8,960 nucleotides of DNA from Candidatus Yonathbacteria bacterium RIFOXYC2_FULL_47_9 (GTDB taxonomy: Bacteria; Patescibacteriota; Minisyncoccia; Phycocordibacterales; UBA1550): assembly GCA_001825115.1 (NCBI GenBank), contig MHUY01000015.1, forward strand, positions 5,678 through 14,637, in the 5' to 3' direction. Positions 1 through 6,335 of this stretch are shown here, piece after piece. The notes under the pieces are model-generated. The model saw nothing but the letters and a program-made list of their open reading frames with translations. It was not told the origin of the DNA and ran no database searches. Made by a program: the position numbers and the translations under genes. Numbering within the stretch: position 1 is the stretch's first letter; each line of letters begins with the position of its first letter.

Positions 1-618
1 GTTTTGAATCCTGCAGAAGCGCTCAAGAAATCTCGCGACGCACAGCGTCTTTCTGATATGAGTACGATGAAGACGGCACTGGGACTCTATCTCACGAGTA
101 CCTCAACACCATACCTTGGAGCAAATGCAGCTGGTGCGTTAAACAATACATGGTGTAAGGCTACTCCCTCAATCGCACCTGTCTCGCCAGCAAAAATCTT
201 TTACTCACTCCCTACCGCAGTCGGTACTATTTCACAAGCAACCCTTGACGGTGCTTCAACATACGCCGCCGCTCAACAGTCAGCATCTGTTGCAGCAGCA
301 ACGGTGACAGATGGTAGTGGGTGGATTCCTGTAGCCTTTGATAATTTGGTTGGTGGGTCACCATTATCAAACCTTCCAATTGATCCCGTAAACGCTTTTG
401 GTTCAGGGCACACTGGTGCGGCGGTAGATAATACAGATTTAATGTATCGTTATGCATGTTCTGTGACACCGCTTGCATTTGAAATTGATGCCGCGCTTGA
501 AAGTTCTACATATGCAACAGGAGCTGATAGCAAGCTAACAAGTGATGGGGGTAATAATAGTAATTTTTATGAAGTAGGTACCAACCTCAAAATTCTCGGT
601 ACTGGAAATAATTTCTAA
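1..618 (+). CDS. Type IV pilin, first of two tandem paralogs, 5' end outside window
   Basis: This is a pilin subunit exported to the inner membrane and assembled into an extracellular fibre. The reading frame is open from base 1 to TAA at 616-618. The prepilin leader, the G|F cleavage site and the hydrophobic N-terminal helix lie upstream of the window. What remains begins at the end of that helix with VLNPAEALKKSRDAQR, which aligns with the second pilin at 644-1396. Shared blocks are the LKK-x-RDAQR stretch, DGSGWIPV, LPIDPVN, YRYAC, FEIDAALES and a DGG motif near the C-terminus. Two cysteines (TWCK and YRYAC) match those in the paralog and may form the disulfide that closes the pilin C-terminal loop. 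The TTG at 4 is an internal leucine codon, not a start. The next pilin begins 25 nt downstream with no terminator between, so co-transcription is likely. Family assignment is firm; major versus minor pilin is unknown. Confidence 0.88.
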   Translation, partial: VLNPAEALKKSRDAQRLSDMSTMKTALGLYLTSTSTPYLGANAAGALNNTWCKATPSIAPVSPAKIFYSLPTAVGTISQATLDGASTYAAAQQSASVAAATVTDGSGWIPVAFDNLVGGSPLSNLPIDPVNAFGSGHTGAAVDNTDLMYRYACSVTPLAFEIDAALESSTYATGADSKLTSDGGNNSNFYEVGTNLKILGTGNNF

Positions 619-643
619 TTATTATATTAACTAAATCATCACC

Positions 644-1396
644 ATGAATTCACTTACTAAAATGAATGAAAAGCGCGAAGGTGGCTTTACGCTCCTTGAG
701 CTTTTGATTGTTATCTCTATTATTGCCATCCTTTCGATTGCGCTCGTATTTATGTTGAACCCTGCTGAGACTTTGAAAAAGGGTCGTGACGCACAACGTA
801 TCTCTGACCTCAAGACAGTAAAAACCGCTCTTGGTATTATGCTTACCGCAAGCTCAACACCAAGCCTTGATAACTTCGGTGCAATTTGTCTTACTTCAAC
901 AACACCAGCTGGTGTTACCACACCAAATACTTCTGCAAAGATTTCCTACAGTTACGACGGAACAGTTACCGTTGCGGGTACTCCTACTGCCGGAGCCGAT
1001 GCTGCTCCTGAAGCTGCATTTGGTGGGGTAGCTGGGTGGAGTCGCGTGGGGGCATCTGGAGCCGTAAGTAAAGTTGATGGTACGGGATGGATTCCGGTAA
1101 ACCTTAAAGCATTGACGGGAGGTACGCCAATCTCAAGTTTCCCTGTTGACCCAGTAAATACCGTAAGTTCATCAATCGCAGCTACCAATCTTGTGTATCG
1201 TTATGCATGTCAGAACGGCACAGGTACTGGCGCTGGCGCAGGAAAGCCTGCATATATCTTTGAAATAGACGCTGTGCTTGAAAGTAATGCGTACACTTCT
1301 GAGGATAACAAAATGGCCAAGGATGGGGGAGACAATACTGGTATGTATGAGTCAGGAAATAGTTTGAATCTCTTGCCTATATCTGGCGCATTCTAA
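644..1396 (+). CDS. Type IV pilin (prepilin), second tandem paralog
   Basis: This is a complete prepilin of 250 residues. A short charged leader ends in GG at residues 13-14, followed by FTLLE, so prepilin peptidase should cut between G14 and F15, leaving Glu at mature position 5. A hydrophobic helix (about residues 15-38) anchors the subunit in the membrane before assembly and packs in the fibre core. The rest is a Ser/Thr/Gly/Ala-rich globular head with DGTGWIPV, FPVDPVN, YRYAC, FEIDAVLES and DGGDN blocks shared with the preceding pilin. C82 and C189 are the conserved cysteine pair. The start at 644 gives a 14-residue leader; an in-frame ATG at 662 gives an 8-residue leader and is equally plausible because neither has a Shine-Dalgarno site. 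A rho-independent terminator follows within 25 nt. The head carries an extra Gly/Ala/Thr-rich insert near residues 191-201 absent from the paralog. Confidence 0.93.
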   Translation: MNSLTKMNEKREGGFTLLELLIVISIIAILSIALVFMLNPAETLKKGRDAQRISDLKTVKTALGIMLTASSTPSLDNFGAICLTSTTPAGVTTPNTSAKISYSYDGTVTVAGTPTAGADAAPEAAFGGVAGWSRVGASGAVSKVDGTGWIPVNLKALTGGTPISSFPVDPVNTVSSSIAATNLVYRYACQNGTGTGAGAGKPAYIFEIDAVLESNAYTSEDNKMAKDGGDNTGMYESGNSLNLLPISGAF

Positions 1397-1420
1397 TTCT
1401 AGAGAAATAGTCCCTTTAAA

Positions 1421-1448
1421 ACAGTCCTCGTCAGAGGGCTGTTTTTTT
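1421..1448 (+). terminator. Intrinsic terminator ending the pilin unit
   Basis: A 9-bp stem (ACAGTCCTC at 1421-1429 with GAGGGCTGT at 1434-1442, one G-U wobble) encloses a 4-nt GTCA loop. It runs into seven T residues at 1442-1448. Upstream A residues (1418-1420) can extend the stem by pairing with the T run. This is a classic rho-independent terminator and separates the pilin transcript from the downstream membrane protein and pilB operon. Confidence 0.88.
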
Positions 1449-1456
1449 GTTAATAT
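1448..1456 (+). promoter_or_regulatory. Possible extended -10 element for the membrane protein gene
   Basis: TGT followed by TAATAT (hexamer 1451-1456, four of six matches to TATAAT including the first, second and last positions) sits 7 nt before the ATG at 1464. The spacing mirrors the stronger element before pilB. Some promoter is needed here because the preceding terminator would isolate the gene. No convincing -35 is visible and the match is weak. Confidence 0.25.
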
Positions 1457-1463
1457 TGCTCGT

Positions 1464-2126
1464 ATGATACTTGGTTTTATTTTTTCTCATCTCAATGCAA
1501 TCATCCTCGGGATGTGGTTGGGTTTTTTTGCTGTCGTTTTGGTGCGATTCCTTCGTCCATACTGGGTAAAAAACATTTCCTACAAACAGTTGATTTTAGT
1601 CGCCGCGGTGCTCCATCTTTTGTATGCTACGTTTATCACCTGGGGACAGTATTACATTTGGTCAACTTCAAGCGATTTTACGAGGGCCCTTCTTGCGGCG
1701 CCGCTTCCTATAGAGGCGCCGCTTCCTGTGATGCTTGAGTGGATACGCCCATACTTTGGCGGAACACTTGGATACTTTACCTACTACGCGTTTGGAAGGT
1801 TCTTTCTCAGTGTCATTATACTATTCGTGGTGACTGGCATCTTTTACGCTATTTTTAAATTTTGGCATGCTCGTCGTAACAACTTTGGGATTGAGGGGCC
1901 CGAGCTTCTTTGTGTATTGATGCTTATTGCTGGTTGGCCAGGGGTAGTCGTTCTGGGACCCCTAGGCTTTGCTGTAGCGATACTTTTTTCTGTAAGCGCA
2001 CTCGTACTCCTCAAAAAAACTCAAACCTCACTCCTCCCTGCATTCCTCGTCGTCACCCCCATAGCCCTCATCGCTGCAAAACCTATCCTCGATTTCCTGC
2101 ACCTCTACGCTCTCCTTAAGATATAG
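1464..2126 (+). CDS. Polytopic membrane protein of unknown function
   Basis: I do not recognise this family. The 220-residue product is very hydrophobic, with five to six likely membrane segments (about residues 5-28, 42-60, 112-134, 148-183 as one or two helices, and 188-206). A roughly 50-residue loop between the second and third segments is rich in aromatics and proline (WGQYY and WIRPYFGG). It contains a short APLP duplication encoded by an 18-nt tandem repeat. A conserved-looking GPELL...GWPG...GPLG stretch lies at residues 145-168. There are no prepilin peptidase aspartates or CxxC pairs, so it is not PilD. The ATG at 1464 comes only 15 nt after the terminator and has no Shine-Dalgarno site. 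Its place between pilins and pilB suggests a link to pilus assembly, but that is inferred from context only. Confidence 0.8.
   Translation: MILGFIFSHLNAIILGMWLGFFAVVLVRFLRPYWVKNISYKQLILVAAVLHLLYATFITWGQYYIWSTSSDFTRALLAAPLPIEAPLPVMLEWIRPYFGGTLGYFTYYAFGRFFLSVIILFVVTGIFYAIFKFWHARRNNFGIEGPELLCVLMLIAGWPGVVVLGPLGFAVAILFSVSALVLLKKTQTSLLPAFLVVTPIALIAAKPILDFLHLYALLKI
1697..1732 (+). repeat. 18-nt imperfect tandem duplication inside the membrane protein gene
   Basis: GGCGCCGCTTCCT occurs at 1697-1709 and again at 1715-1727, an 18-nt period that keeps the frame and encodes APLPIE then APLPVM. The units are identical over 13 bases and diverge in the last five. Each contains the palindrome GGCGCC. It looks like a small old in-frame duplication in an extramembrane loop. 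Confidence 0.55.
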
Positions 2127-2168
2127 TTTTTATAGAAAGATATACACAGACTTTTTTGAAAATGGTTG

Positions 2169-2177
2169 TGATATAAT
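2169..2177 (+). promoter_or_regulatory. Extended -10 promoter for pilB, likely leaderless start
   Basis: The sequence TGATATAAT is a perfect extended -10 element (TG, one base, then consensus TATAAT at 2172-2177). A start site about 7 nt downstream would fall at 2184-2186, on or next to the pilB ATG at 2186, so the mRNA would have almost no 5' leader. No good -35 lies at the standard distance; TTGAAA at 2156-2161 is too close. This fits an extended -10 promoter, which does not depend on a -35 contact. Confidence 0.6.
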
Positions 2178-2185
2178 AAATAGTG

Positions 2186-3895
2186 ATGCACATCACAGAA
2201 GAAAAACTAAAAGCGATATTGCTTGAGTCAGGACTGATAAGCGACGAGGACTTTTCTTTGGCGCACGAGGAGTCGCGTCGTTCAGGGCAATCCCTCGCAA
2301 ATATTTTAATTGGGGGAGGTAAGGTCCCTGAGGATTATTTTGCAGAACTCCTCTCTCCTTATTATGGAGCGCCGGTAGTGAACTTGAAAAAGGAAACCAT
2401 CGATATCGCAACACTAGAGCTCGTTCCCGAGATTTATGCGAAGGCTAAAAACATCGTACTCTTTGCGTACGATAAAGAAAAGGAAATAGCCAAGCTTGCC
2501 ATGCTTGACCCGTTTGATTACGACACTATCGAGTATGTGCGCGCAAGGCTGGGTGTCTGGGTAGTGCCACACCTCACGACATTTTCCAGTTTGCGTTACG
2601 GACTCAAGCACTACAAGAAAAAGATCGGGATGGAGTTTGATCAGATTATTTCTGAAAATATCGAGCAGTCTCTCGTTATTGCAGGTGACACCAATCTCTC
2701 AAAGACGGCGACAGCGGTGCCTATTGTTACCATACTCGACAATATTATCGATCACGCCGTTACGCTTAACACCTCGGATATTCACTTTGAGCCGCTCGAA
2801 CGCGAGCTCCTCATACGCTTCCGTATCGACGGTATTATGACCGAGATTTTGAGCTTACCAAAAGCTATTGCTCCTATCCTTGTAGCGCGCGTAAAGATCC
2901 TCGGCAACCTTCAGATCGACGAGCACCGCACACCACAGGACGGCCGTTTCCGTTTTGAGATGGATGACGGCTCAAACATCGATGTGCGTGTGAACATTAT
3001 GCCGGTCTTTCATGGAGAAAAGGTTGAGATGCGCCTTCTGCGCAGCTCGGCGCGCCCGCTTACCTTGAAGGATCTCGGTCTTTCTGATGCAGGGAATACT
3101 ATTCTTCAGACGGAGATCAAGAAACCGCACGGTATGATTCTTGTCACGGGTCCGACGGGGCACGGTAAAACAACGACGCTCTACGCAATCCTGCATATCT
3201 TGAACACGCCATCGGTCAATATTACGACCATCGAAGACCCAATCGAGTATGAGTTTTCTCGCGTTAATCAAACACAGGTCAATGTAAAGTCAGGCATCAC
3301 CTTTGCAAATGGACTCCGTGCACTTCTGCGTCAAAACCCGGACATTATTATGATCGGTGAAATCCGCGACAACGAAACAGTCGAGATTGCGGTACACGCC
3401 GCACTTACAGGACACCTCGTCCTTTCATCGCTCCATACCAACGACGCTCCGTCGGCACTTCCGCGCCTCCTTGATATGGGCGCACCAGCGTTTCTGCTTT
3501 CCTCTACGGTCAACCTTGTCATCGCTCAGCGCCTCATTCGTCGTATTTGTACTTCGTGCATAGAATCATATCCTGCAAGTCCCGAGATCACGCGCCTCAT
3601 CAAAGCACAAGTTGCACTTACGGGAGATGAAGTAAAAAATATTCCCACCACCCTCTATCGTGGCAAGGGGTGTAAGGTCTGCGGCAACTCTGGCTTTCAG
3701 GGCCAGGTAGGTATTTTTGAACTTTTCCGCATTACCGAGGCGGTGCGCGAGCTCATTTTGCGCGAGGCACCGGTCTCTGAGGTGCGTAAAAAAGCGATAG
3801 AAGAGGGGATGACTACCATGTTTGAGGACGGTTTAGATAAAGTTGAAAAAGGTGTAACCACCATCGAGGAGATTCTTCGTGTGGTATCAGAATAA
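2186..3895 (+). CDS. pilB: Type IV pilus assembly ATPase PilB (GspE/T2SSE family)
   Basis: This is the cytoplasmic hexameric ATPase that drives pilin polymerisation through PilC. The product is 569 residues, normal for PilB. An N-terminal MshEN/T2SSE_N-type domain covers about residues 1-150. The ATPase core follows, with Walker A GPTGHGKTTT (322-331), Asp box TIEDPIEYEF (from 348), Walker B DIIMIGE (386-392) and His box TGHLVLSSLHTND (from 408). A zinc-binding tetracysteine follows: CTSC (C455, C458) and CKVC (C496, C499). The full four-Cys motif separates PilB/GspE from the retraction ATPase PilT, which is shorter. The usual Walker A serine is His327 here. GTG at 2183 directly precedes ATG at 2186; ATG is preferred because the promoter places the transcript 5' end there. 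No Shine-Dalgarno site is present. pilC starts 11 nt downstream in the same operon. Confidence 0.96.
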   Translation: MHITEEKLKAILLESGLISDEDFSLAHEESRRSGQSLANILIGGGKVPEDYFAELLSPYYGAPVVNLKKETIDIATLELVPEIYAKAKNIVLFAYDKEKEIAKLAMLDPFDYDTIEYVRARLGVWVVPHLTTFSSLRYGLKHYKKKIGMEFDQIISENIEQSLVIAGDTNLSKTATAVPIVTILDNIIDHAVTLNTSDIHFEPLERELLIRFRIDGIMTEILSLPKAIAPILVARVKILGNLQIDEHRTPQDGRFRFEMDDGSNIDVRVNIMPVFHGEKVEMRLLRSSARPLTLKDLGLSDAGNTILQTEIKKPHGMILVTGPTGHGKTTTLYAILHILNTPSVNITTIEDPIEYEFSRVNQTQVNVKSGITFANGLRALLRQNPDIIMIGEIRDNETVEIAVHAALTGHLVLSSLHTNDAPSALPRLLDMGAPAFLLSSTVNLVIAQRLIRRICTSCIESYPASPEITRLIKAQVALTGDEVKNIPTTLYRGKGCKVCGNSGFQGQVGIFELFRITEAVRELILREAPVSEVRKKAIEEGMTTMFEDGLDKVEKGVTTIEEILRVVSE

Positions 3896-3906
3896 ACTAT
3901 AGAAAT

Positions 3907-5127
3907 ATGGCAACTTTTATTTACGAAGCATATGATAGCGAGGGCGTAGTCACTCATGGTGAATATGAGGGGGTGACACGCGACGAGGCCGTCGAGTATC
4001 TTGTCAAGCGTGGTCTTACGCCGGTTTCTGTCGAGGAGCTGCGCAAGCGTGGTGAAGGAGGTGGACTCCTTGCGTTCAATTTCTTTGAGCGCCTCACTCC
4101 CGTTGATGTGATGTTTCTTGTGCGTAACCTCGCTACGACGGTCAAAGCGGGTCTCTCGGTGGTCGAGGCTCTCGATATCCTCATCGCTGATGCAGAAAAA
4201 AAGTTAATGAAAAGAGTTTTGCAAGAAGCGCAAGGGATGATAAAAAATGGTCAACCGCTCTCGAGCGGATTTGAGGCTTATCGGGATTCATTTCCCCCTA
4301 TCTTTATGGGGATGTTGAGAGCAGGAGAGCTGTCGGGACAACTCGATAAAACACTTGCTGAACTTGGACGGTACCTCTCTAAAGAATACGCACTGAGGAG
4401 CAAGGTAAAGTCCGCATTAACATACCCCGTCATCCTCCTCATTGCTTCATCGGGGGTGATGGCCCTCCTCCTGGTCTTTGTGCTCCCACGCCTCACCGCC
4501 TCATTTGCCTCGAGTGGTGTTGAATTGCCATTCATTACCAAAATATTTTTAGGTCTTTCAAAGATGCTTACGTGGAGCTTTACGCTCGACTTCGCGGTTC
4601 TTGCGGGAATTATTTGGTTCTTCGTATATTTTCGTACGACCAACATCGGCAAGAAATTTTTTACTAAGATTATTGCGCATACCCCCGTGGCAAGTGAGCT
4701 AGTGAAAAAGGTTGCGCTCGTGCGTTTTGCACGCACCTTCGGTAACCTTATCGGGAGCGGTATCTCGGCGATAGAGGCGCTTGAGCTCTCGTCAAAATCA
4801 ATTGGCAACATGACTTACGAGCTCGCGATCAAGAATGCTATTTCTGCAGTAGAAAATGGCTCCCCTATATCTGAGGCGCTTGGTAAATACCCCGACCTTT
4901 TCCCGCGACTCCTCATTAGCCTCATTATTGTGGGCGAGCGCACGGGGTCACTGCATGAGATTCTGGGCACCTTTGCAGACTTTTACGAGGAGGAGGTCGA
5001 TAACACATTGAAAGATCTCACTTCTATTCTTGAGCCGTCACTCCTACTCATCATGGGCCTCCTTGTCGGCGCGATTGCCGTATCTATTATTCTCCCTATT
5101 TACCAGCTTGTAGGAAACTTTGTCTAA
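3907..5127 (+). CDS. pilC: Type IV pilus inner-membrane platform protein PilC (GspF/T2SSF family)
   Basis: This polytopic protein forms the membrane platform on which PilB extrudes pilins. At 406 residues it has the full-length layout: a short N-terminal region (about 1-65) starting MATFIYEAYD, then two T2SSF repeats. Repeat one has MFLVRNLATTVKAG (69-82) and AGELSGQLD (139-147). Repeat two has ARTFGNLIGSG (275-285) and VGERTGSLHE (342-351). Three membrane helices are likely at about 172-194, 225-243 and 377-398, the usual PilC topology. The gene follows pilB by 11 nt with no terminator or Shine-Dalgarno site, and the A-rich bases before the ATG are the only initiation context. A heptameric repeat tract begins just after its stop. 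Nothing is truncated and the assignment is secure. Confidence 0.96.
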   Translation: MATFIYEAYDSEGVVTHGEYEGVTRDEAVEYLVKRGLTPVSVEELRKRGEGGGLLAFNFFERLTPVDVMFLVRNLATTVKAGLSVVEALDILIADAEKKLMKRVLQEAQGMIKNGQPLSSGFEAYRDSFPPIFMGMLRAGELSGQLDKTLAELGRYLSKEYALRSKVKSALTYPVILLIASSGVMALLLVFVLPRLTASFASSGVELPFITKIFLGLSKMLTWSFTLDFAVLAGIIWFFVYFRTTNIGKKFFTKIIAHTPVASELVKKVALVRFARTFGNLIGSGISAIEALELSSKSIGNMTYELAIKNAISAVENGSPISEALGKYPDLFPRLLISLIIVGERTGSLHEILGTFADFYEEEVDNTLKDLTSILEPSLLLIMGLLVGAIAVSIILPIYQLVGNFV

Positions 5128-5133
5128 GGGCGG

Positions 5134-5245
5134 AGAATAGAATATAGAATTTAGTATATGGAATACAAAAAACAGAATACAGAACACAGGATATTGAGCA
5201 AGGGGTACGGGGTGCCTCAATTCCAAATTCCAAATTCCAAATTCT
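5134..5245 (+). repeat. Degenerate 7-bp periodic tract across a gene junction
   Basis: From 5134 to 5245 the sequence can be read as sixteen consecutive 7-mers. Units 1-9 (5134-5196) approximate AATACAG: AGAATAG, AATATAG and AATTTAG at the start, then AATACAG at 5176 and AACACAG at 5183. Three G-rich units (5197-5217) break the pattern. Four units (5218-5245) approximate AAATTCC; within them the heptamer CAAATTC occurs three times exactly at 5224-5244. The tract begins 6 nt after pilC and runs into the 5' part of the pseudopilin frame. Heptanucleotide tandem repeats (STRR) are known between genes in filamentous cyanobacteria; any relation here is only an analogy. Confidence 0.7.
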
Positions 5246-5703
5246 ACCCCAACCGAGGATTCTCTCTGCTGGAACTACTCATCGTTGTGGCCATTACGGT
5301 GATACTGGCTGCGGCGGGGAGTGGTATGTATCGTAGTTTTGGGAAAAGTGTGGAGTTGAGTTCTACCTCACAAGAAATGGCCGCAAACCTGCGCCATATG
5401 CAGTCAAAGGCAATGACAGGGGAGGGTGGGCTTAAATGGGGTGCGCATTTTGTGAATACCACCACCGACGACTACTATGTACTCTTTTCAACATCAGGCA
5501 CGACGTTTGCTGACGGCACAACCGTTTCGATTGCAACCACCACACTCTCTAAAACCATTGCCTTTTCAGATCCCACCGAGAGTAATTCAAAAGACATTAT
5601 CTTTAACCGAATATCCGGCACCACCACCGCAGCGACCGTCGTCATCGGTTCCGAAGGGCTCACTCAAACCGTAAATGTTTCAAGTGTTGGCACTATTTAC
5701 TAG
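5158..5703 (+). CDS. Pseudopilin-like protein with GspH/FimT-type features, atypical leader
   Basis: This is a minor pilin or pseudopilin. From ATG 5158 the product is 181 residues; cleavage is expected between G34 and F35 in RGFSLLE, which puts Glu at mature position 5. A hydrophobic helix follows (about 35-55), then a soluble domain with SSTSQEMAANLRHMQSKAM, a pattern like GspH/FimT minor pilins, and a Thr/Ser-rich beta head without cysteines. The predicted 34-residue leader is unusually long and its last part (FQIPNSKF) is encoded by 7-bp repeats. A better start may be GTG 5212, which follows AAGG at 5200-5203 by 8 nt and gives a 16-residue leader. No ATG, GTG or TTG lies in frame between the repeat and the cleavage site, so initiation must be upstream of or within the repeat. 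The next gene begins 1 nt after the TAG stop, so the pair is co-expressed. Pilin class is firm; the exact subfamily is tentative. Confidence 0.85.
   Translation: MEYKKQNTEHRILSKGYGVPQFQIPNSKFYPNRGFSLLELLIVVAITVILAAAGSGMYRSFGKSVELSSTSQEMAANLRHMQSKAMTGEGGLKWGAHFVNTTTDDYYVLFSTSGTTFADGTTVSIATTTLSKTIAFSDPTESNSKDIIFNRISGTTTAATVVIGSEGLTQTVNVSSVGTIY
5200..5205 (+). promoter_or_regulatory. Candidate ribosome binding site for GTG 5212
   Basis: AAGGGG lies 6 nt before an in-frame GTG; its AAGG core matches the anti-Shine-Dalgarno sequence and sits 8 nt before that codon. No other start in the window has such a site. It supports GTG 5212 over ATG 5158 as the pseudopilin start, though the G-rich stretch could be chance within the repeat tract. 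Confidence 0.35.
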
Positions 5704-5704
5704 T

Positions 5705-6331
5705 ATGCAAAAAATAAAGCACACAACTGGTGCACAAAAGAAAGGAGCCCTGCTTTTAGAGCTTCTTATTGTTATTTCATTGCTTGCTATTATTCTTTCA
5801 GTGGGGACACAGGCGGTGTATGTGAGCCTACAGAGCGGTAAGATTTCGGGCGAGCGTGACATTGCGGTAGGACTCGCGTCCGAAGCACTCGAGGCGGTAC
5901 GCGGTGCTGCCGAGGAAAAGTGGCAGAACATCTACGATCTGACCAAGGCCTCGCAACACTACAAGACCGTGTCGTCGGGTAACAAATGGACACTCGCGAC
6001 TGGCGATGAAACGATAACGGTAAACAACGCCTCATATACGCGGTACGTCGTTATTGAAAATGTGAGTCGCGATGCAAGCACGCGTATGATCGATACCGGC
6101 ACAAACTACGACCCCAGCACCCAAAAAGTCACCGTCACGGTCGCGTGGCCGTATGCCGACCCAGTAGTTATGGCCGATTATTTCCTCCGCTGGCGAAACA
6201 AAGTGTGCAACCAAACGGATTGGTCTGGCGGAGTAGGGAGTGGGGTAAAGAACTGTCCCAATACAAGTTATGATTCCATCTCACCTGCGGGGACGATTGA
6301 CACGGCGGGCGGCACGCTGAAACTCCAATAA
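5705..6331 (+). CDS. Pseudopilin-like protein, PilV/GspI-type, with cysteine pair
   Basis: This is a minor pilin of 208 residues. A Lys-rich 14-residue leader ends at KKG, then ALLLELLIVISLLAIILSVG forms the membrane helix; cleavage is expected between G14 and A15 with Glu19 at mature position 5. After the helix comes SGERDIAVGLASEALEAVRGAAEEKW (from 48), an arrangement typical of PilV-like minor pilins in which an Ala/Glu helix leads into a beta domain. C168 and C184 flank a C-terminal NQTDWSGGVGSG segment, and the protein ends in GGTLKLQ. A longer frame from ATG 5675 would overlap the previous gene by 29 nt and place hydrophobic residues before the basic leader, so ATG 5705 is chosen. It starts 1 nt after the upstream stop, with no Shine-Dalgarno site, implying translational coupling. 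Its likely role is pilus priming or tip formation, from family knowledge. Confidence 0.88.
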   Translation: MQKIKHTTGAQKKGALLLELLIVISLLAIILSVGTQAVYVSLQSGKISGERDIAVGLASEALEAVRGAAEEKWQNIYDLTKASQHYKTVSSGNKWTLATGDETITVNNASYTRYVVIENVSRDASTRMIDTGTNYDPSTQKVTVTVAWPYADPVVMADYFLRWRNKVCNQTDWSGGVGSGVKNCPNTSYDSISPAGTIDTAGGTLKLQ

Positions 6332-6335
6332 GCAA

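Noticed and set aside
4..6. TTG at position 4 as start of the first pilin
   Set aside because: The paralog shows this leucine follows the membrane helix, so the true start is outside the window.
623..628. TATATT as a promoter for the second pilin
   Set aside because: The match is in an A/T-rich spacer with no -35 or extended element, and read-through from the first pilin is enough to explain expression.
4278..4811. 177-codon open frame on the minus strand
   Set aside because: It lies wholly inside pilC in an antisense frame, has a low-complexity Ser/Arg-rich product with no domain, and is explained by the codon bias of the sense gene.
5675..5704. Upstream ATG for the second pseudopilin
   Set aside because: It would overlap the previous gene and add a hydrophobic stretch before the basic leader; ATG 5705 gives a standard 14-residue leader.
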